Positions 15,124 through 23,580 of a DNA stretch of 33,945 nt are shown here, one piece after another. The notes beneath the pieces were generated by a model. That model saw nothing but the letters and a program-made list of their open reading frames with translations. It searched no databases and had not been told where the DNA came from. The stretch covers positions 1 through 33,945 of the forward strand of contig DWYY01000180.1 of NCBI GenBank assembly GCA_019118445.1, written 5' to 3'. This stretch comes from Candidatus Eisenbergiella merdipullorum (GTDB lineage: Bacteria > Bacillota > Clostridia > Lachnospirales > Lachnospiraceae). Positions within the stretch are counted from its first letter, which is position 1, and each line of letters opens with the position of its first letter. The position numbers and the translations under genes are program-made.

Positions 15124-16935
15124 ATGACTATGAAGCAAATAGATTTTTCCGGACATATATTATTTTCACCTCATTCTTTATGGATAAAATTTTTCTGCTG
15201 TTATATTTTCCCATCTCTGCTGCTTTTATTTATCTGGGTAACCATTTCTATGTTCAAAATGAGGTCATCTGAACTGGACAATATTCTGCAATATCAGCAA
15301 ACACTAAACGCACAGATTCTGTCTGCATTGGAAAATAATATTGATAATCTGGAACAGATCAGCTACATCATATATAGTGATAGCGATAATCTGACAAGCC
15401 TCTATAAAGGACCTGGTGAATGGGGATACTATTCTTCCAGAAATAATTTCAAACAAACTATGGGAAATTTTCTCTTTGTTACAGGACAAATTGATGGCAT
15501 CGCTCTGTTTGATTTAAAAGGAAATAATGTATTTCTTCTAGATCGTTTAAGTATAATCCAATCTCCTTTTCTGAACGTATCAGACACTGATTGGTATAAT
15601 AATACATTAAACTTTACACAATCTCAGGACATCTATAAATTGTCTGTTTCTCATTCTGAAGACAGAGATATATCTATTATCGCTATCAGCAGAATTTTAT
15701 ATCATCCATCTTCTCAGCAACGACTTGGCGTCGTTTTATGCTTCAGTTATATGGACACTTTTGTCAGCGGCATCAAAGATGCTGCTCTCATTGATGGAGG
15801 ACAATTTCAGTTAATGGATGATCATGGCACTGTCATTTACGACAGCGGCATTGGAAATGCTGTGCCTGTTGTTACAAAGCAGAAAGAAAATTATGAACTG
15901 GTCTCTTTGGACGGACAGACTATGCTCCGGTCTTCGGTCTACGGCTCTCAGTATGGCTGGAGCATTATTTCATATACTCCACTTAACATTATACAGCCTT
16001 CCCAATTCCTGAAGGATACCAATATCATTACTGTCCTCCTGCTCATTGTGATTTCACTTGGGATCTCTGCTATTATTTCAAGGAGGGTTACCCGGCCTCT
16101 TTCGCAGCTTACTGATTCTTTTGTCAAAGTCTCTGAAGGAGATTTCGAAGCAAAGGTGTCTATTGCTGGGAAAGATGAACTGGCAAGGATAGGAGATGCC
16201 TACAATCAAATGCTGGATATGATCCGGACACTTACCAAGGAACGCTATGAACTGAAGCTCTCCAATATGCAGGCAAAACTGGAAACCCTTCAGAGCCAGA
16301 TCAATCCTCATTTTTTATTTAATACGTTAAATTCTATCAAAGCTGTCAGCTACAGCGGTGAATTGGAAAAAGTATCACAGATGATCCAGGCTCTTTCTGA
16401 TCTGATGCGATATTCATTAAATCAAAGACCGTATATCGTTTCATTCTCGGAAGAATTGAATATCGTTCGCAAATACCTTTATTTGCAGGAATATCGATTT
16501 GAAGACCACTATTCCACAAAATATGATATTGAATCCGCCGTAATGAAGATGGAGATTCCTTCTCTTTCTATACAGCCCTTGGTTGAAAATGCTATTAAAC
16601 ACGGATTAGAACCTTCCAAGAAAAACGGACAATTGATCATTACCGCAAAAGTGATTGGTAACAATCTTCATCTCTATATATCAAACACCGGTAAACCAAT
16701 CTCAGCAGAAAAACAAAAGGAACTCAATAAAAAGCTTCAGGAATTATCGGCAACTACCGATTTTGCTGATGACCGGATTGGCCTATTAAATGTAGCATAT
16801 CGCTTAAAATTACACTACAGCAACCATTACAGCCTAAAAATAACCAGTACCGATCATTTTACAACTGTAAAGTTACAGATCCCCGCAAAAGAGTTCAATC
16901 CTGAAAATTCCAGGAGAAATGGATGGGCAAAATGA
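15124..16935 (+). CDS. YesM-type sensor histidine kinase
   Basis: A 603-residue membrane kinase. Helix 1 lies at about 20-42 (CCYIFPSLLLLFIWVTISMF), an extracellular Cache-like sensor domain at about 45-295, helix 2 at about 298-318 (NIITVLLLIVISLGISAII), and HAMP at about 318-370 (RRVTRPLSQLTDSFVKVSEG). The His_kinase domain has QSQINPHFLFNTLNS (phosphoacceptor His396), and the ATPase domain has PLVENAIKHGLEP (N box) and DRIGLLNVAYRL (G box). This is the LytS/YesM class that pairs with AraC-type regulators. The start is the ATG at 15124 or the one at 15130, with GAGG at 15116-15119. It overlaps the regulator gene by 13 bp and is divergent from the transporter operon it probably controls. Confidence 0.95.
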   Translation: MTMKQIDFSGHILFSPHSLWIKFFCCYIFPSLLLLFIWVTISMFKMRSSELDNILQYQQTLNAQILSALENNIDNLEQISYIIYSDSDNLTSLYKGPGEWGYYSSRNNFKQTMGNFLFVTGQIDGIALFDLKGNNVFLLDRLSIIQSPFLNVSDTDWYNNTLNFTQSQDIYKLSVSHSEDRDISIIAISRILYHPSSQQRLGVVLCFSYMDTFVSGIKDAALIDGGQFQLMDDHGTVIYDSGIGNAVPVVTKQKENYELVSLDGQTMLRSSVYGSQYGWSIISYTPLNIIQPSQFLKDTNIITVLLLIVISLGISAIISRRVTRPLSQLTDSFVKVSEGDFEAKVSIAGKDELARIGDAYNQMLDMIRTLTKERYELKLSNMQAKLETLQSQINPHFLFNTLNSIKAVSYSGELEKVSQMIQALSDLMRYSLNQRPYIVSFSEELNIVRKYLYLQEYRFEDHYSTKYDIESAVMKMEIPSLSIQPLVENAIKHGLEPSKKNGQLIITAKVIGNNLHLYISNTGKPISAEKQKELNKKLQELSATTDFADDRIGLLNVAYRLKLHYSNHYSLKITSTDHFTTVKLQIPAKEFNPENSRRNGWAK

Positions 16936-18566
16936 AAAAAACAGAAATTAAGATATTAATTGTAGATGACGAAAAACTGGCAAGAACTACCATGCATCGA
17001 AAATTGAATGATTTTGGTTATTCTAACATACAGGAAGCGGTCAATGGAAGACTTGCGTATAATATGCTTCAGGAAGATATCCCAGACATTATTATTGCTG
17101 ACATCGTAATGCCTGAAATGGATGGTCTGCAGCTTCTTAAATTGATCCGCGAGAAGGATATCGAGATTACTTACATTTTGTTAAGCGGCTACGAAGTCTT
17201 TGATTATGCAAAAGAGGCGTTGAAATATTCAGCGTCCTATTACCTTTTGAAACCTATAGATGACAGAGAATTGCTTTTCTGCCTTCAAAACGCCCAAAAA
17301 GAAATCAGCCAGAGAATATATTCCCGAAATTTAAAAGAGCAAAGCAACAATCAAACTTATCGCATCCAAAATGCATTACGCCATCAATATTTAAGAGAAA
17401 TGATTTTTCAATATATACCTGGTGAGAATGTTCAAAAACTGCATGAAGCGGAATTGCATATTTCTTATCCCTATGATACTTTTTCTATTATTCTGTTTCG
17501 GACGCCGGATCATTTTGAACAGGCTCCTGCTGATATACAGCCTGAATTAGTCCATTTCTGTATAGAAAATGTCGCCCAGGAAATACTGGGGGAAAAAAAG
17601 ATAATATGCCATGGCCTTACAGTCCAAAAGGATTTATGTTTAGTATGCAATCTTCCCGAATTCTATCTGACGATGGAAAAATATCAGCAGGAATTTCTTG
17701 ATGTTTTACAAAGGATCAAAATTTTCTGTGAAACAAAACTTAACCTCTTCACCATTATCGGCGTTGCCTTTGCAGAAGAGCGCTCCAAACTGGAATCAGC
17801 ATTTAATACAGCGCACAGGAGCGTAGAACTGCAGATCATTCAAGCTCAAAAAGCCTACCAGCAAATCCGACATATGAATGAGCAAAAAGTAACCCTTACG
17901 CCAGAACAGAAATATCAACTGATACATGCAATAAAAGAATCGGACAACACTGCCGTTTTCAAATGTCTGGATGATATTTTTCTCCCATTCTTCTGCACCC
18001 TGAGAGGGCAAAAGGACATGATGAATAATATCAGCCTGCAACTCATCATGCTCTTCCTGGAATGCGTAAAAGAACAAAATCAGGATGAAACTGTTGTTCT
18101 GGGAGATGAATTCGATTTGTATCAGGAAGCGGCGTCTTTACCAAACGAAAAAGAAACTCTTAATTGGCTCAAACAGAAAGCAGTTGTCTGCCTCAATGCC
18201 AAGTCTTTGGATGATGCCACACACGCTTCAAAAGAAAGCGTTTTTCGGGAAAGGGCGCAATACTATATTACAGAAAATTATCAAAAATCCATAACGCTGA
18301 CCGATGCGGCCAATTATTTCCATTTTACACCAAGTTATTTCAGTCGTTTATTTAAACAGGCTTTTAAAGTAGGTTTCATCCGTTATTTAATTGATTATCG
18401 CATCAATAAAGCAAAACAGCTTTTGATTTCTTCCAACATGAAAGTCAATGAAATCGGAAAAGAGGTCGGTTTCAATGATTCCAAACATTTTTATAAAATA
18501 TTTAAACAAACCACTGGCTATCAGCCGAGCATTTATCGGGATCATTTTAAAGGGGAACAGCCTTAA
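16923..18566 (+). CDS. YesN-type response regulator with AraC DNA-binding domain
   Basis: A 547-residue cytoplasmic regulator. The receiver domain (1-125) shows IKILIVDDEKLA (acidic pocket Asp15/Asp16), phosphoacceptor Asp60 in IIIADIVMPEMDG, and the conserved Lys in YYLLKPIDD. A long middle region (about 130-440) carries no recognised catalytic motif. The C-terminal AraC helix-turn-helix pair spans about 445-543, including ITLTDAANYFHFTPSYFSRL and the second helix pair ending VGFNDSKHFYKIFKQTTGY. AGGAGAAATGG precedes the ATG at 16923. It probably activates the divergent sugar operon when signalled by the adjacent kinase (inference). It ends 5 bp from the convergent GC-rich gene at 18572, the right edge of the AT-rich block. 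Confidence 0.95.
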   Translation: MGKMKKTEIKILIVDDEKLARTTMHRKLNDFGYSNIQEAVNGRLAYNMLQEDIPDIIIADIVMPEMDGLQLLKLIREKDIEITYILLSGYEVFDYAKEALKYSASYYLLKPIDDRELLFCLQNAQKEISQRIYSRNLKEQSNNQTYRIQNALRHQYLREMIFQYIPGENVQKLHEAELHISYPYDTFSIILFRTPDHFEQAPADIQPELVHFCIENVAQEILGEKKIICHGLTVQKDLCLVCNLPEFYLTMEKYQQEFLDVLQRIKIFCETKLNLFTIIGVAFAEERSKLESAFNTAHRSVELQIIQAQKAYQQIRHMNEQKVTLTPEQKYQLIHAIKESDNTAVFKCLDDIFLPFFCTLRGQKDMMNNISLQLIMLFLECVKEQNQDETVVLGDEFDLYQEAASLPNEKETLNWLKQKAVVCLNAKSLDDATHASKESVFRERAQYYITENYQKSITLTDAANYFHFTPSYFSRLFKQAFKVGFIRYLIDYRINKAKQLLISSNMKVNEIGKEVGFNDSKHFYKIFKQTTGYQPSIYRDHFKGEQP

Positions 18567-18571
18567 TGGGT

Positions 18572-19336
18572 TTACAGACTGCGCTTATAAACCGGCACAT
18601 CCGCATTCCGGAACACATCATACCCGCCGATCTCCCCTATTTTTTCCAGGCCGTATTCTGACGGTTCTCCTTCAACGGGTTTCGCCTTGTTCAGGATCAG
18701 GTACTGCACCCCGTAATCATCCAGCAGCTGAGCCACCAGATCGATGTGGATGGTATCCGCCTCCATCAGCGCGTAGATAGGATGCTCTGTATGGTCCCAG
18801 CTTGCCACCAGCATATCGCGTCCATAGGGCATCTGGATTTCCGAGGTATACTGCCTGACATACTGAAGAAGCTCAGAGGGAAATACAGCCCATACACGCT
18901 CCTCGTCTTCGGCAGGCATGATCAGATTGCAGATCGCCGGCACCTCCGCCGGGAGATGATACCGGTTTTCCGCCTTTGACACATTCACATTATCGTATAC
19001 ATATTCGCCGCCCAGGATGCACACTGCCGCCAGCAGCACAAGGCCGATCCTCGTATGCCGGCCGATCAGTTTCACGCCGGCATATGCGGTCACCACCGTC
19101 ATGGGAAGGAGCCACAGAATGCGGTAGTAGGTTCCCGCTTCCTCCACCTTATCCATCACCATTTTGAATAACGGCAGGAAAAACAGAACCAGCGTCACCA
19201 CGGAGGTTTCCAGCAGCACAAGGCGCACTCTCCGGTCCTTTTCCGTCACCAGCAGATACACAAGCGCCGCAAGAAACAAAAAAGGATAAATGCCGCTCCC
19301 GCAATAGTCCATAAATATCGTCAGGATTTCTCTCAT
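18572..19336 (-). CDS. membrane protein with C-terminal extracytoplasmic domain (possible half of a GT-C-like protein)
   Basis: A 254-residue protein with about four helices in the first 120 residues (GIYPFLFLAALVYLLVT, VLLETSVVTLVLFFLPLF, ILWLLPMTVVTAYAGVKLIG, IGLVLLAAVCILGGEYVYD). A soluble domain ends DYGVQYLILNK and GEIGGYDVFRN, a pattern seen at the C-termini of membrane glycosyltransferases of the GT-C type. GGAG eight bases before the ATG at 19336 selects the start; an ATG at 19354 lacks support. It follows the 388-residue membrane protein on the same strand with a 21-bp gap. The two together look like a single long membrane protein divided in two. I cannot name a precise family; DUF6077 is possible. 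Confidence 0.65.
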   Translation of the reverse strand: MREILTIFMDYCGSGIYPFLFLAALVYLLVTEKDRRVRLVLLETSVVTLVLFFLPLFKMVMDKVEEAGTYYRILWLLPMTVVTAYAGVKLIGRHTRIGLVLLAAVCILGGEYVYDNVNVSKAENRYHLPAEVPAICNLIMPAEDEERVWAVFPSELLQYVRQYTSEIQMPYGRDMLVASWDHTEHPIYALMEADTIHIDLVAQLLDDYGVQYLILNKAKPVEGEPSEYGLEKIGEIGGYDVFRNADVPVYKRSL

Positions 19337-19357
19337 ATTCAATCTCCATTCCAAAGA

Positions 19358-20524
19358 TTACAGGAAAACCACCGCCGCATAAATGCCCAGATAGATCAGG
19401 CCGGGAAGGCAGGTGGCAGCCAGGGGGATCAGATACCAGGGACGTTTCTGCCGGAGCGCCAGCACTAGGCCGGCTATGCCGACGAAAAGCCCGAGCAGGA
19501 AAGCTCCCATCGTGGTCGCCAGGGCGGCCATCACGTTGTTAGCAGCCATAAGGAACCACCAGCCTGCCTGCTTTTTCCCTCTTTTCTCTCCGTTTTTTCC
19601 CGTCTCCCACAGACGCAGGAGTGCCCATACGGCAACGAGAAGCACCAGATTGCAGAGAATCGATTTTCCCTGCCAGGTCCGCATCAGAAAAAAGGTGGCG
19701 TTTGTATAAATGGAGGTGTTTCCAAAAATCTGAAGCAAGCTCACCAGGATCAGAAATACTGCCGTCTTTCTGAAATCTCCCTTAAAAAGCCTCATACCGA
19801 TCCGGTAATAGACCAGATAGGTAACCGGGATCAGCACCAGCGGCAGCACACTGTGCGCGATGATGGCGGGATGGATTCCCGTCACTCTGGCGAGATAGGC
19901 TTCCCAGATCGGGAAAGCGGCCAGCGCGTGTCGGATATCCAGCGAGGTGCTCAGGCCCGTATAGGGCAGTATCCGGTACAGCACATCCGTCTGTTCGGCG
20001 ATTACGGACTGCGCCACATAGTAGGCGTCATCCCCATCAAAAAACTCGTGGGTAAAGGCCATATACATCTGAAACAGGACCAGGCCGACGGCGACCGCCC
20101 AGTAAAGCGCCGTTTCCAGGGACAACTTTTTGTCCCCTTTGATCAGCGCATGCGCGTCCTCGGCCATTCCCCTAAGCACGGGAATGCCGAATACCAGGCC
20201 CGCGGCGGACAAAACCGCAAGCAGGATGGAATAAGCCGTCACGATCCGCGGAAAGCCCCAGGTTTCAAAGAGGATGACGGGCACCGCTACGATCTGAAAT
20301 ACCGCCAGCATCAGCACAAAGCCGGCGACATAAACGGTCACAGGGCAGACGCTCACGGGGAGTCTCTTCCATGGAAGGCTCCTCTTTTCCTTTTTCTCTC
20401 TTTCTTCTCCCGCCCGCACTTCAAGCCAGGCGGTCTCCTCTCCCGGCATTGCCAGCGCGGGAAGCAGCCCGATGCAGAACGGGGCCGCGATCAGGACAGC
20501 AAACGCTGCCAACAGTTCAGCCAT
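19358..20524 (-). CDS. polytopic membrane protein, GT-C-like N-terminal part
   Basis: A 388-residue protein with about nine or ten membrane helices. The first large extracytoplasmic loop holds FFDGDDAYYVAQS, an acidic motif placed like the catalytic Asp loop of GT-C glycosyltransferases, followed by LDIRHALAAFPIWEAYLARV. It ends in a helix (CLPGLIYLGIYAAVVFL) without the soluble C-terminal domain such proteins usually have; that kind of domain is encoded by the next ORF. GGAGGAAAAAG precedes the ATG at 20524. It lies 15 bp downstream of the SGNH gene, in the same operon as the MBOAT. A role in surface-polymer synthesis is inferred from neighbours. Possibly DUF6077. Confidence 0.7.
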   Translation of the reverse strand: MAELLAAFAVLIAAPFCIGLLPALAMPGEETAWLEVRAGEEREKKEKRSLPWKRLPVSVCPVTVYVAGFVLMLAVFQIVAVPVILFETWGFPRIVTAYSILLAVLSAAGLVFGIPVLRGMAEDAHALIKGDKKLSLETALYWAVAVGLVLFQMYMAFTHEFFDGDDAYYVAQSVIAEQTDVLYRILPYTGLSTSLDIRHALAAFPIWEAYLARVTGIHPAIIAHSVLPLVLIPVTYLVYYRIGMRLFKGDFRKTAVFLILVSLLQIFGNTSIYTNATFFLMRTWQGKSILCNLVLLVAVWALLRLWETGKNGEKRGKKQAGWWFLMAANNVMAALATTMGAFLLGLFVGIAGLVLALRQKRPWYLIPLAATCLPGLIYLGIYAAVVFL

Positions 20525-20539
20525 GTCTTTTTCCTCCAG

Positions 20540-21601
20540 TTATTCATACCAGTTATCATAAATGGCTTCATAATCATAAGTGGATGCAAGGTCAGCCAGA
20601 TCGGCAAATACATCCCGGTAATTTTCCTTCGTCAGCTCGCATTCCCCGTCCGCAAAGCAGTCCACGATATAGCGGCAAACATCCGCATGATAGTGGGTAT
20701 AATCCGCGTAATTGTTCAGATCGCAGACAATATCACGCCGGTTCTGGAAACAGAAAATACGCACATTTTCATGATCGAGAAGCCGTTCCGTCATATATTC
20801 CAGCTCCGTGATCACCGCGTCAAGCTCCTTCTGGCGCATCACGTCGTTCCAGTAGAGGATACTGTAGGGCGGATAGAAGAAAACAAATTCCGTTTCCGGA
20901 TGTGCCTCGATATACGGGCAGATATTCTGATCCAGATTGGCCTTCACGCCCGGAAGGAAAAGAGTCTCCGGCATTTCTTCCTCCGCCTCCGGAGCCGGCC
21001 CGTAATACATCAGCACGTTTGCCTTGGTATAGTATTCGTCCGTCCACCAGGGCTTATAAAGCTGCGACCAGTCCGTCCTTTCCGTCGGGTCGACCAGAGG
21101 CTTCAAGATATAATTGAGCAGCACGTCCTTATTGAGGACATACTGAATGTTATTGAAAGGATCTTTATCATACAGGTACTCCGGGATCGGAAATTTGGTT
21201 TCATTGACATCCGCTGAAAAAGTATTTTCATCAATCGCCATGAAAACCGTTCGCACTCCGTCCTTCTTCGCGTCGAAGATGATGTCCATGATATTGGCCT
21301 CATCCTTTGGAAGCGCGCCGTTATAGCTGAGCTTCACGGTATTTAAGCCCATCTTTTCCTCAAACCAGTCCGTATCAAAGCTGGCCGTCATGGAAGAACC
21401 GAGCAGCACGCTGTCATATTCCAGATGTCTAGCCATCCCGGGATTCTGGGTAAGCTGGTTGTCCACTTTATAGGGATAGCCCTGCAGCGGTGCGTGATAC
21501 TGAAAAAATGGGTCTACGATGAGGACGATGGCTGTTACCGCAAGAAGACCTGCGGCCAGGGCTGCCAAAAACAAGAGCAGCCATTTCTTGTATTGAGTCA
21601 T
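20540..21601 (-). CDS. SGNH/AlgJ-like accessory protein for polymer O-acylation
   Basis: A 353-residue protein with an N-terminal membrane anchor (WLLLFLAALAAGLLAVTAIV) and an extracytoplasmic domain. LLGSSMTASFD (Ser, about residue 68) is block I, and the late DYTHYHADVC supplies the Asp-x-x-His-like pair, so an intact SGNH triad is plausible. IVDPFFQYHAPLQGYPYKVD after the anchor is typical of SGNH proteins paired with MBOAT acyltransferases. The ATG at 21601 has GGAGG upstream; a longer reading to 21724 runs into a GC-rich repeat tract and is rejected. It is likely to move acyl groups delivered by the MBOAT onto a surface polysaccharide, as AlgJ/AlgX and DltD do in their systems (inference). 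Confidence 0.8.
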   Translation of the reverse strand: MTQYKKWLLLFLAALAAGLLAVTAIVLIVDPFFQYHAPLQGYPYKVDNQLTQNPGMARHLEYDSVLLGSSMTASFDTDWFEEKMGLNTVKLSYNGALPKDEANIMDIIFDAKKDGVRTVFMAIDENTFSADVNETKFPIPEYLYDKDPFNNIQYVLNKDVLLNYILKPLVDPTERTDWSQLYKPWWTDEYYTKANVLMYYGPAPEAEEEMPETLFLPGVKANLDQNICPYIEAHPETEFVFFYPPYSILYWNDVMRQKELDAVITELEYMTERLLDHENVRIFCFQNRRDIVCDLNNYADYTHYHADVCRYIVDCFADGECELTKENYRDVFADLADLASTYDYEAIYDNWYE

Positions 21602-21669
21602 GTATACCTCCATGCCGGGATTTTTGATCCGGCCGGTTATTGAGGGCGGGGGACGGCTCCGCCTGCCCC

Positions 21670-21761
21670 GCCTCGCTTTGCGGCTGCCTGCGGCAGTGCG
21701 GCTCCTCTCCACCACGCCGGCCACGCTCGGCTCCGCTTTGCTGCGCCTCGCTTTGCGGCTG
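21670..21761. repeat. GC-rich short direct repeats upstream of the SGNH gene
   Basis: A 17-base unit (GCCTCGCTTTGCGGCTG) occurs at 21670-21686 and again at 21745-21761, 75 bp apart. A 14-base unit (GCTGCCTGCGGCAG) occurs at 21683-21696 and again at 21799-21812 inside the adjacent hairpin. Together these look like a REP-type intergenic element. Confidence 0.7.
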
Positions 21762-21770
21762 TCGCCGCAT

Positions 21771-21841
21771 AGCCGGAGGGCAATTCCTCAGCCGGAAAGC
21801 TGCCTGCGGCAGTTTTCCGGCTGAGGGATTGTCCTCCGGCT
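21771..21841. repeat. 71-nt hairpin with 34-bp stem after the MBOAT gene
   Basis: The left arm 21771-21804 and right arm 21808-21841 pair along all 34 positions around a TGC loop. Only three positions (10, 15 and 29 of the arm) are not Watson-Crick; all three are G-U in plus-strand RNA but A-C mismatches in minus-strand RNA. No T-run follows on either strand, so it is not an ordinary terminator. It starts 17 bp after the MBOAT stop. Confidence 0.85.
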
Positions 21842-21857
21842 GCCCGGCTCGTAGCTG

Positions 21858-23378
21858 TTAAAAGTTAAAATACAAAAAGCTGCTTACTCCGGCTAGGGAG
21901 AGGACACACCAGAGGAAGAGGAAGGCGGTAAGGAGGGCGTTCCGGGGGCGGGGGCGGAAGCGTTCGGCGCATTCGTCGGCGTTGGGAGCAAAGAATACGA
22001 CGAGCAGGGTTCCTATAGTAATGGCGGCAGGCAGATAAAACTCGCTGTAGGGGAGTCTGTCCAGGTGGAGGAGCTTGAGAATGTACCAGAACTCGTCCAG
22101 GTTGAAGCCTTCGACCAGTGACGCAGAAGGAAGGGCTACGCCTCCTGTGAACAGTCTGCAGAACACGGAAAAAGCCTGGGTCATGTTTTCGGACCGGAAA
22201 AAAACGCAGGCTGCGCTGTAGTAACAGAAGGTGAACAGGGTTCCCGCCGCCATGGACAGGCGGTGAAGCCATCCCTGATCTTCCCGGGTTCCGGGCGGGA
22301 CCTGTTTCGGATGGTCTTTCCGGTAAAGCTGCCAGGCACGGGTGATGATGTACAGGACGCCCTGGGCGGCTCCCCAGGTCACAAAGGTCCATCCGGCACC
22401 GTGCCAGATGCCGCTCAGCAGGAAAATGAGGATGAGGTTTGTATACATCCTGGGCCTTCCCCTGCGGTTTCCTCCCAGCGGGATATAAACATACTGCCGG
22501 AAAAAACGGCTCAGGGTGATGTGCCATCTCCTCCAGAATTCAATGATATTTACCGATTTATAGGGCGAGTTGAAGTTTACGGGGATTTCCATGCCGAACA
22601 TCCATGCCAGGCCGCGGGCCATATCGCAGTAGCCGCTGAAGTCAAAATAAAGCTGGATAGAATAAAACGGAATGAGCAGCAGACTGTCCACCGAGGAAAG
22701 GGCAGGGATATTGGAATATCCCCAGTCCACTGCCATGCCGAAGGTATCCGCCACGAGAACTTTTTTCACCAGGCCCAGGGTAAACAGGTAGATACCGGCA
22801 GAGATTTTTTCCATATCCGCCTTTTTCTTCCCGATCTGCGCGAACTGAGGCAGCATCTCAGCCTGGCTTACGATGGGACCCGCGATGAGCTGAGGGAAAA
22901 AGGAAACGAAAAGCATATAATCCAGAAAAGAGCATTTCTTCACCTCGCCACGATACGCATCCACCACAAAGCCGATCTGCTGGAAGGTAAAAAAGCTGAT
23001 GCCAAGCGGGAGCAGGATGCCCTTCAGGGCAAAGGAGGTCCCAAAGACCGCGTTCACGTTTTCCACAAAGAAGTCGTAATATTTGAAATAAAACAGTACC
23101 GCCAGATTGCCCGCCACTCCCAAGATCATCACAGTCCTGCGCCATGCCGGGGATTTTTCTTCCGCATAGGCCATCCCCCGGTATACCGCGAAGTTGAACA
23201 GGATGCTGCAGGCCATGATCAGCAGGTAGCTGGGATTGAAGTATCCGTAAAACCACAAAGAAAAGCCTGTCAGCCACAGTCTGGCAGGCACGCTTTGTCC
23301 CCGGTGCGCAAAGAAATAAAAACCGCCCAGGCAGAGGGGAAGAAACAGGAAGATAAAGATATAGGAATTAAACAGCAT
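21858..23378 (-). CDS. MBOAT-family membrane O-acyltransferase
   Basis: A 506-residue polytopic protein of the AlgI/DltB type that carries acyl groups across the membrane for O-acylation of a polymer. It starts MLFNSYIFIFLFLPLCLGG and shows PLGISFFTFQQIGFVVDAYR and DYMLFVSFFPQLIAGPIVSQ. It also has RGLAWMFGMEIPVNFNSPYK, EFWRRWHITLSRFFRQYVYI and GIWHGAGWTFVTWG with the conserved catalytic His (about 326). GGAG seven bases before the ATG at 23378 selects the start over an upstream ATG. It heads the MBOAT-SGNH-membrane protein group. The polymer is unknown; the nearby rhamnose genes make an extracellular polysaccharide plausible. Confidence 0.93.
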   Translation of the reverse strand: MLFNSYIFIFLFLPLCLGGFYFFAHRGQSVPARLWLTGFSLWFYGYFNPSYLLIMACSILFNFAVYRGMAYAEEKSPAWRRTVMILGVAGNLAVLFYFKYYDFFVENVNAVFGTSFALKGILLPLGISFFTFQQIGFVVDAYRGEVKKCSFLDYMLFVSFFPQLIAGPIVSQAEMLPQFAQIGKKKADMEKISAGIYLFTLGLVKKVLVADTFGMAVDWGYSNIPALSSVDSLLLIPFYSIQLYFDFSGYCDMARGLAWMFGMEIPVNFNSPYKSVNIIEFWRRWHITLSRFFRQYVYIPLGGNRRGRPRMYTNLILIFLLSGIWHGAGWTFVTWGAAQGVLYIITRAWQLYRKDHPKQVPPGTREDQGWLHRLSMAAGTLFTFCYYSAACVFFRSENMTQAFSVFCRLFTGGVALPSASLVEGFNLDEFWYILKLLHLDRLPYSEFYLPAAITIGTLLVVFFAPNADECAERFRPRPRNALLTAFLFLWCVLSLAGVSSFLYFNF

Positions 23379-23461
23379 AATTCGCTCCAAATAAACGCCG
23401 CGGGCATGGTTTAGCCAGCTGTACATGTAATCCTTTTCAGTTTAGAACATCTGCTTTCTTT

Positions 23462-23575
23462 TTACAAGCAGGAATTTCCCTCCGCCGCCCTCTTTTGCGG
23501 CTGAACCGGGACCGCCCTCCTTCTTTGCACAAACTCGTACAGAAGTAAGATCAGGCTGATATAAAACAGCGCCAT
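23462..23575 (-). CDS. 37-residue single-helix ORF
   Basis: ATG at 23575, stop at 23462. The product MALFYISLILLLYEFVQRRR plus a basic tail has one hydrophobic segment. It begins 5 bp after the GH43 stop and ends 83 bp before the MBOAT start, on the same strand. There is no clear ribosome binding site. It could be a small membrane protein translated by coupling, or the remnant of the end of a larger membrane protein. Confidence 0.3.
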   Translation of the reverse strand: MALFYISLILLLYEFVQRRRAVPVQPQKRAAEGNSCL

Positions 23576-23580
23576 ATTGT

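Noticed and set aside
19853-21217. 454-codon open frame on the plus strand
   Set aside because: Antisense across two well-supported minus-strand genes, with His/Arg/Gln-rich composition typical of shadow frames.
21602-21724. N-terminal extension of the SGNH gene to 21724
   Set aside because: The extra residues are Arg-rich translation of the GC-rich repeat tract, and the strong ribosome site precedes the ATG at 21601.
21771-21841. Reading the long hairpin as an ordinary intrinsic terminator
   Set aside because: Neither strand has a T-run after the stem and the 34-bp stem is much longer than usual terminators.
22263-23414. 383-codon open frame on the plus strand
   Set aside because: Antisense to the MBOAT gene; no recognisable domain.
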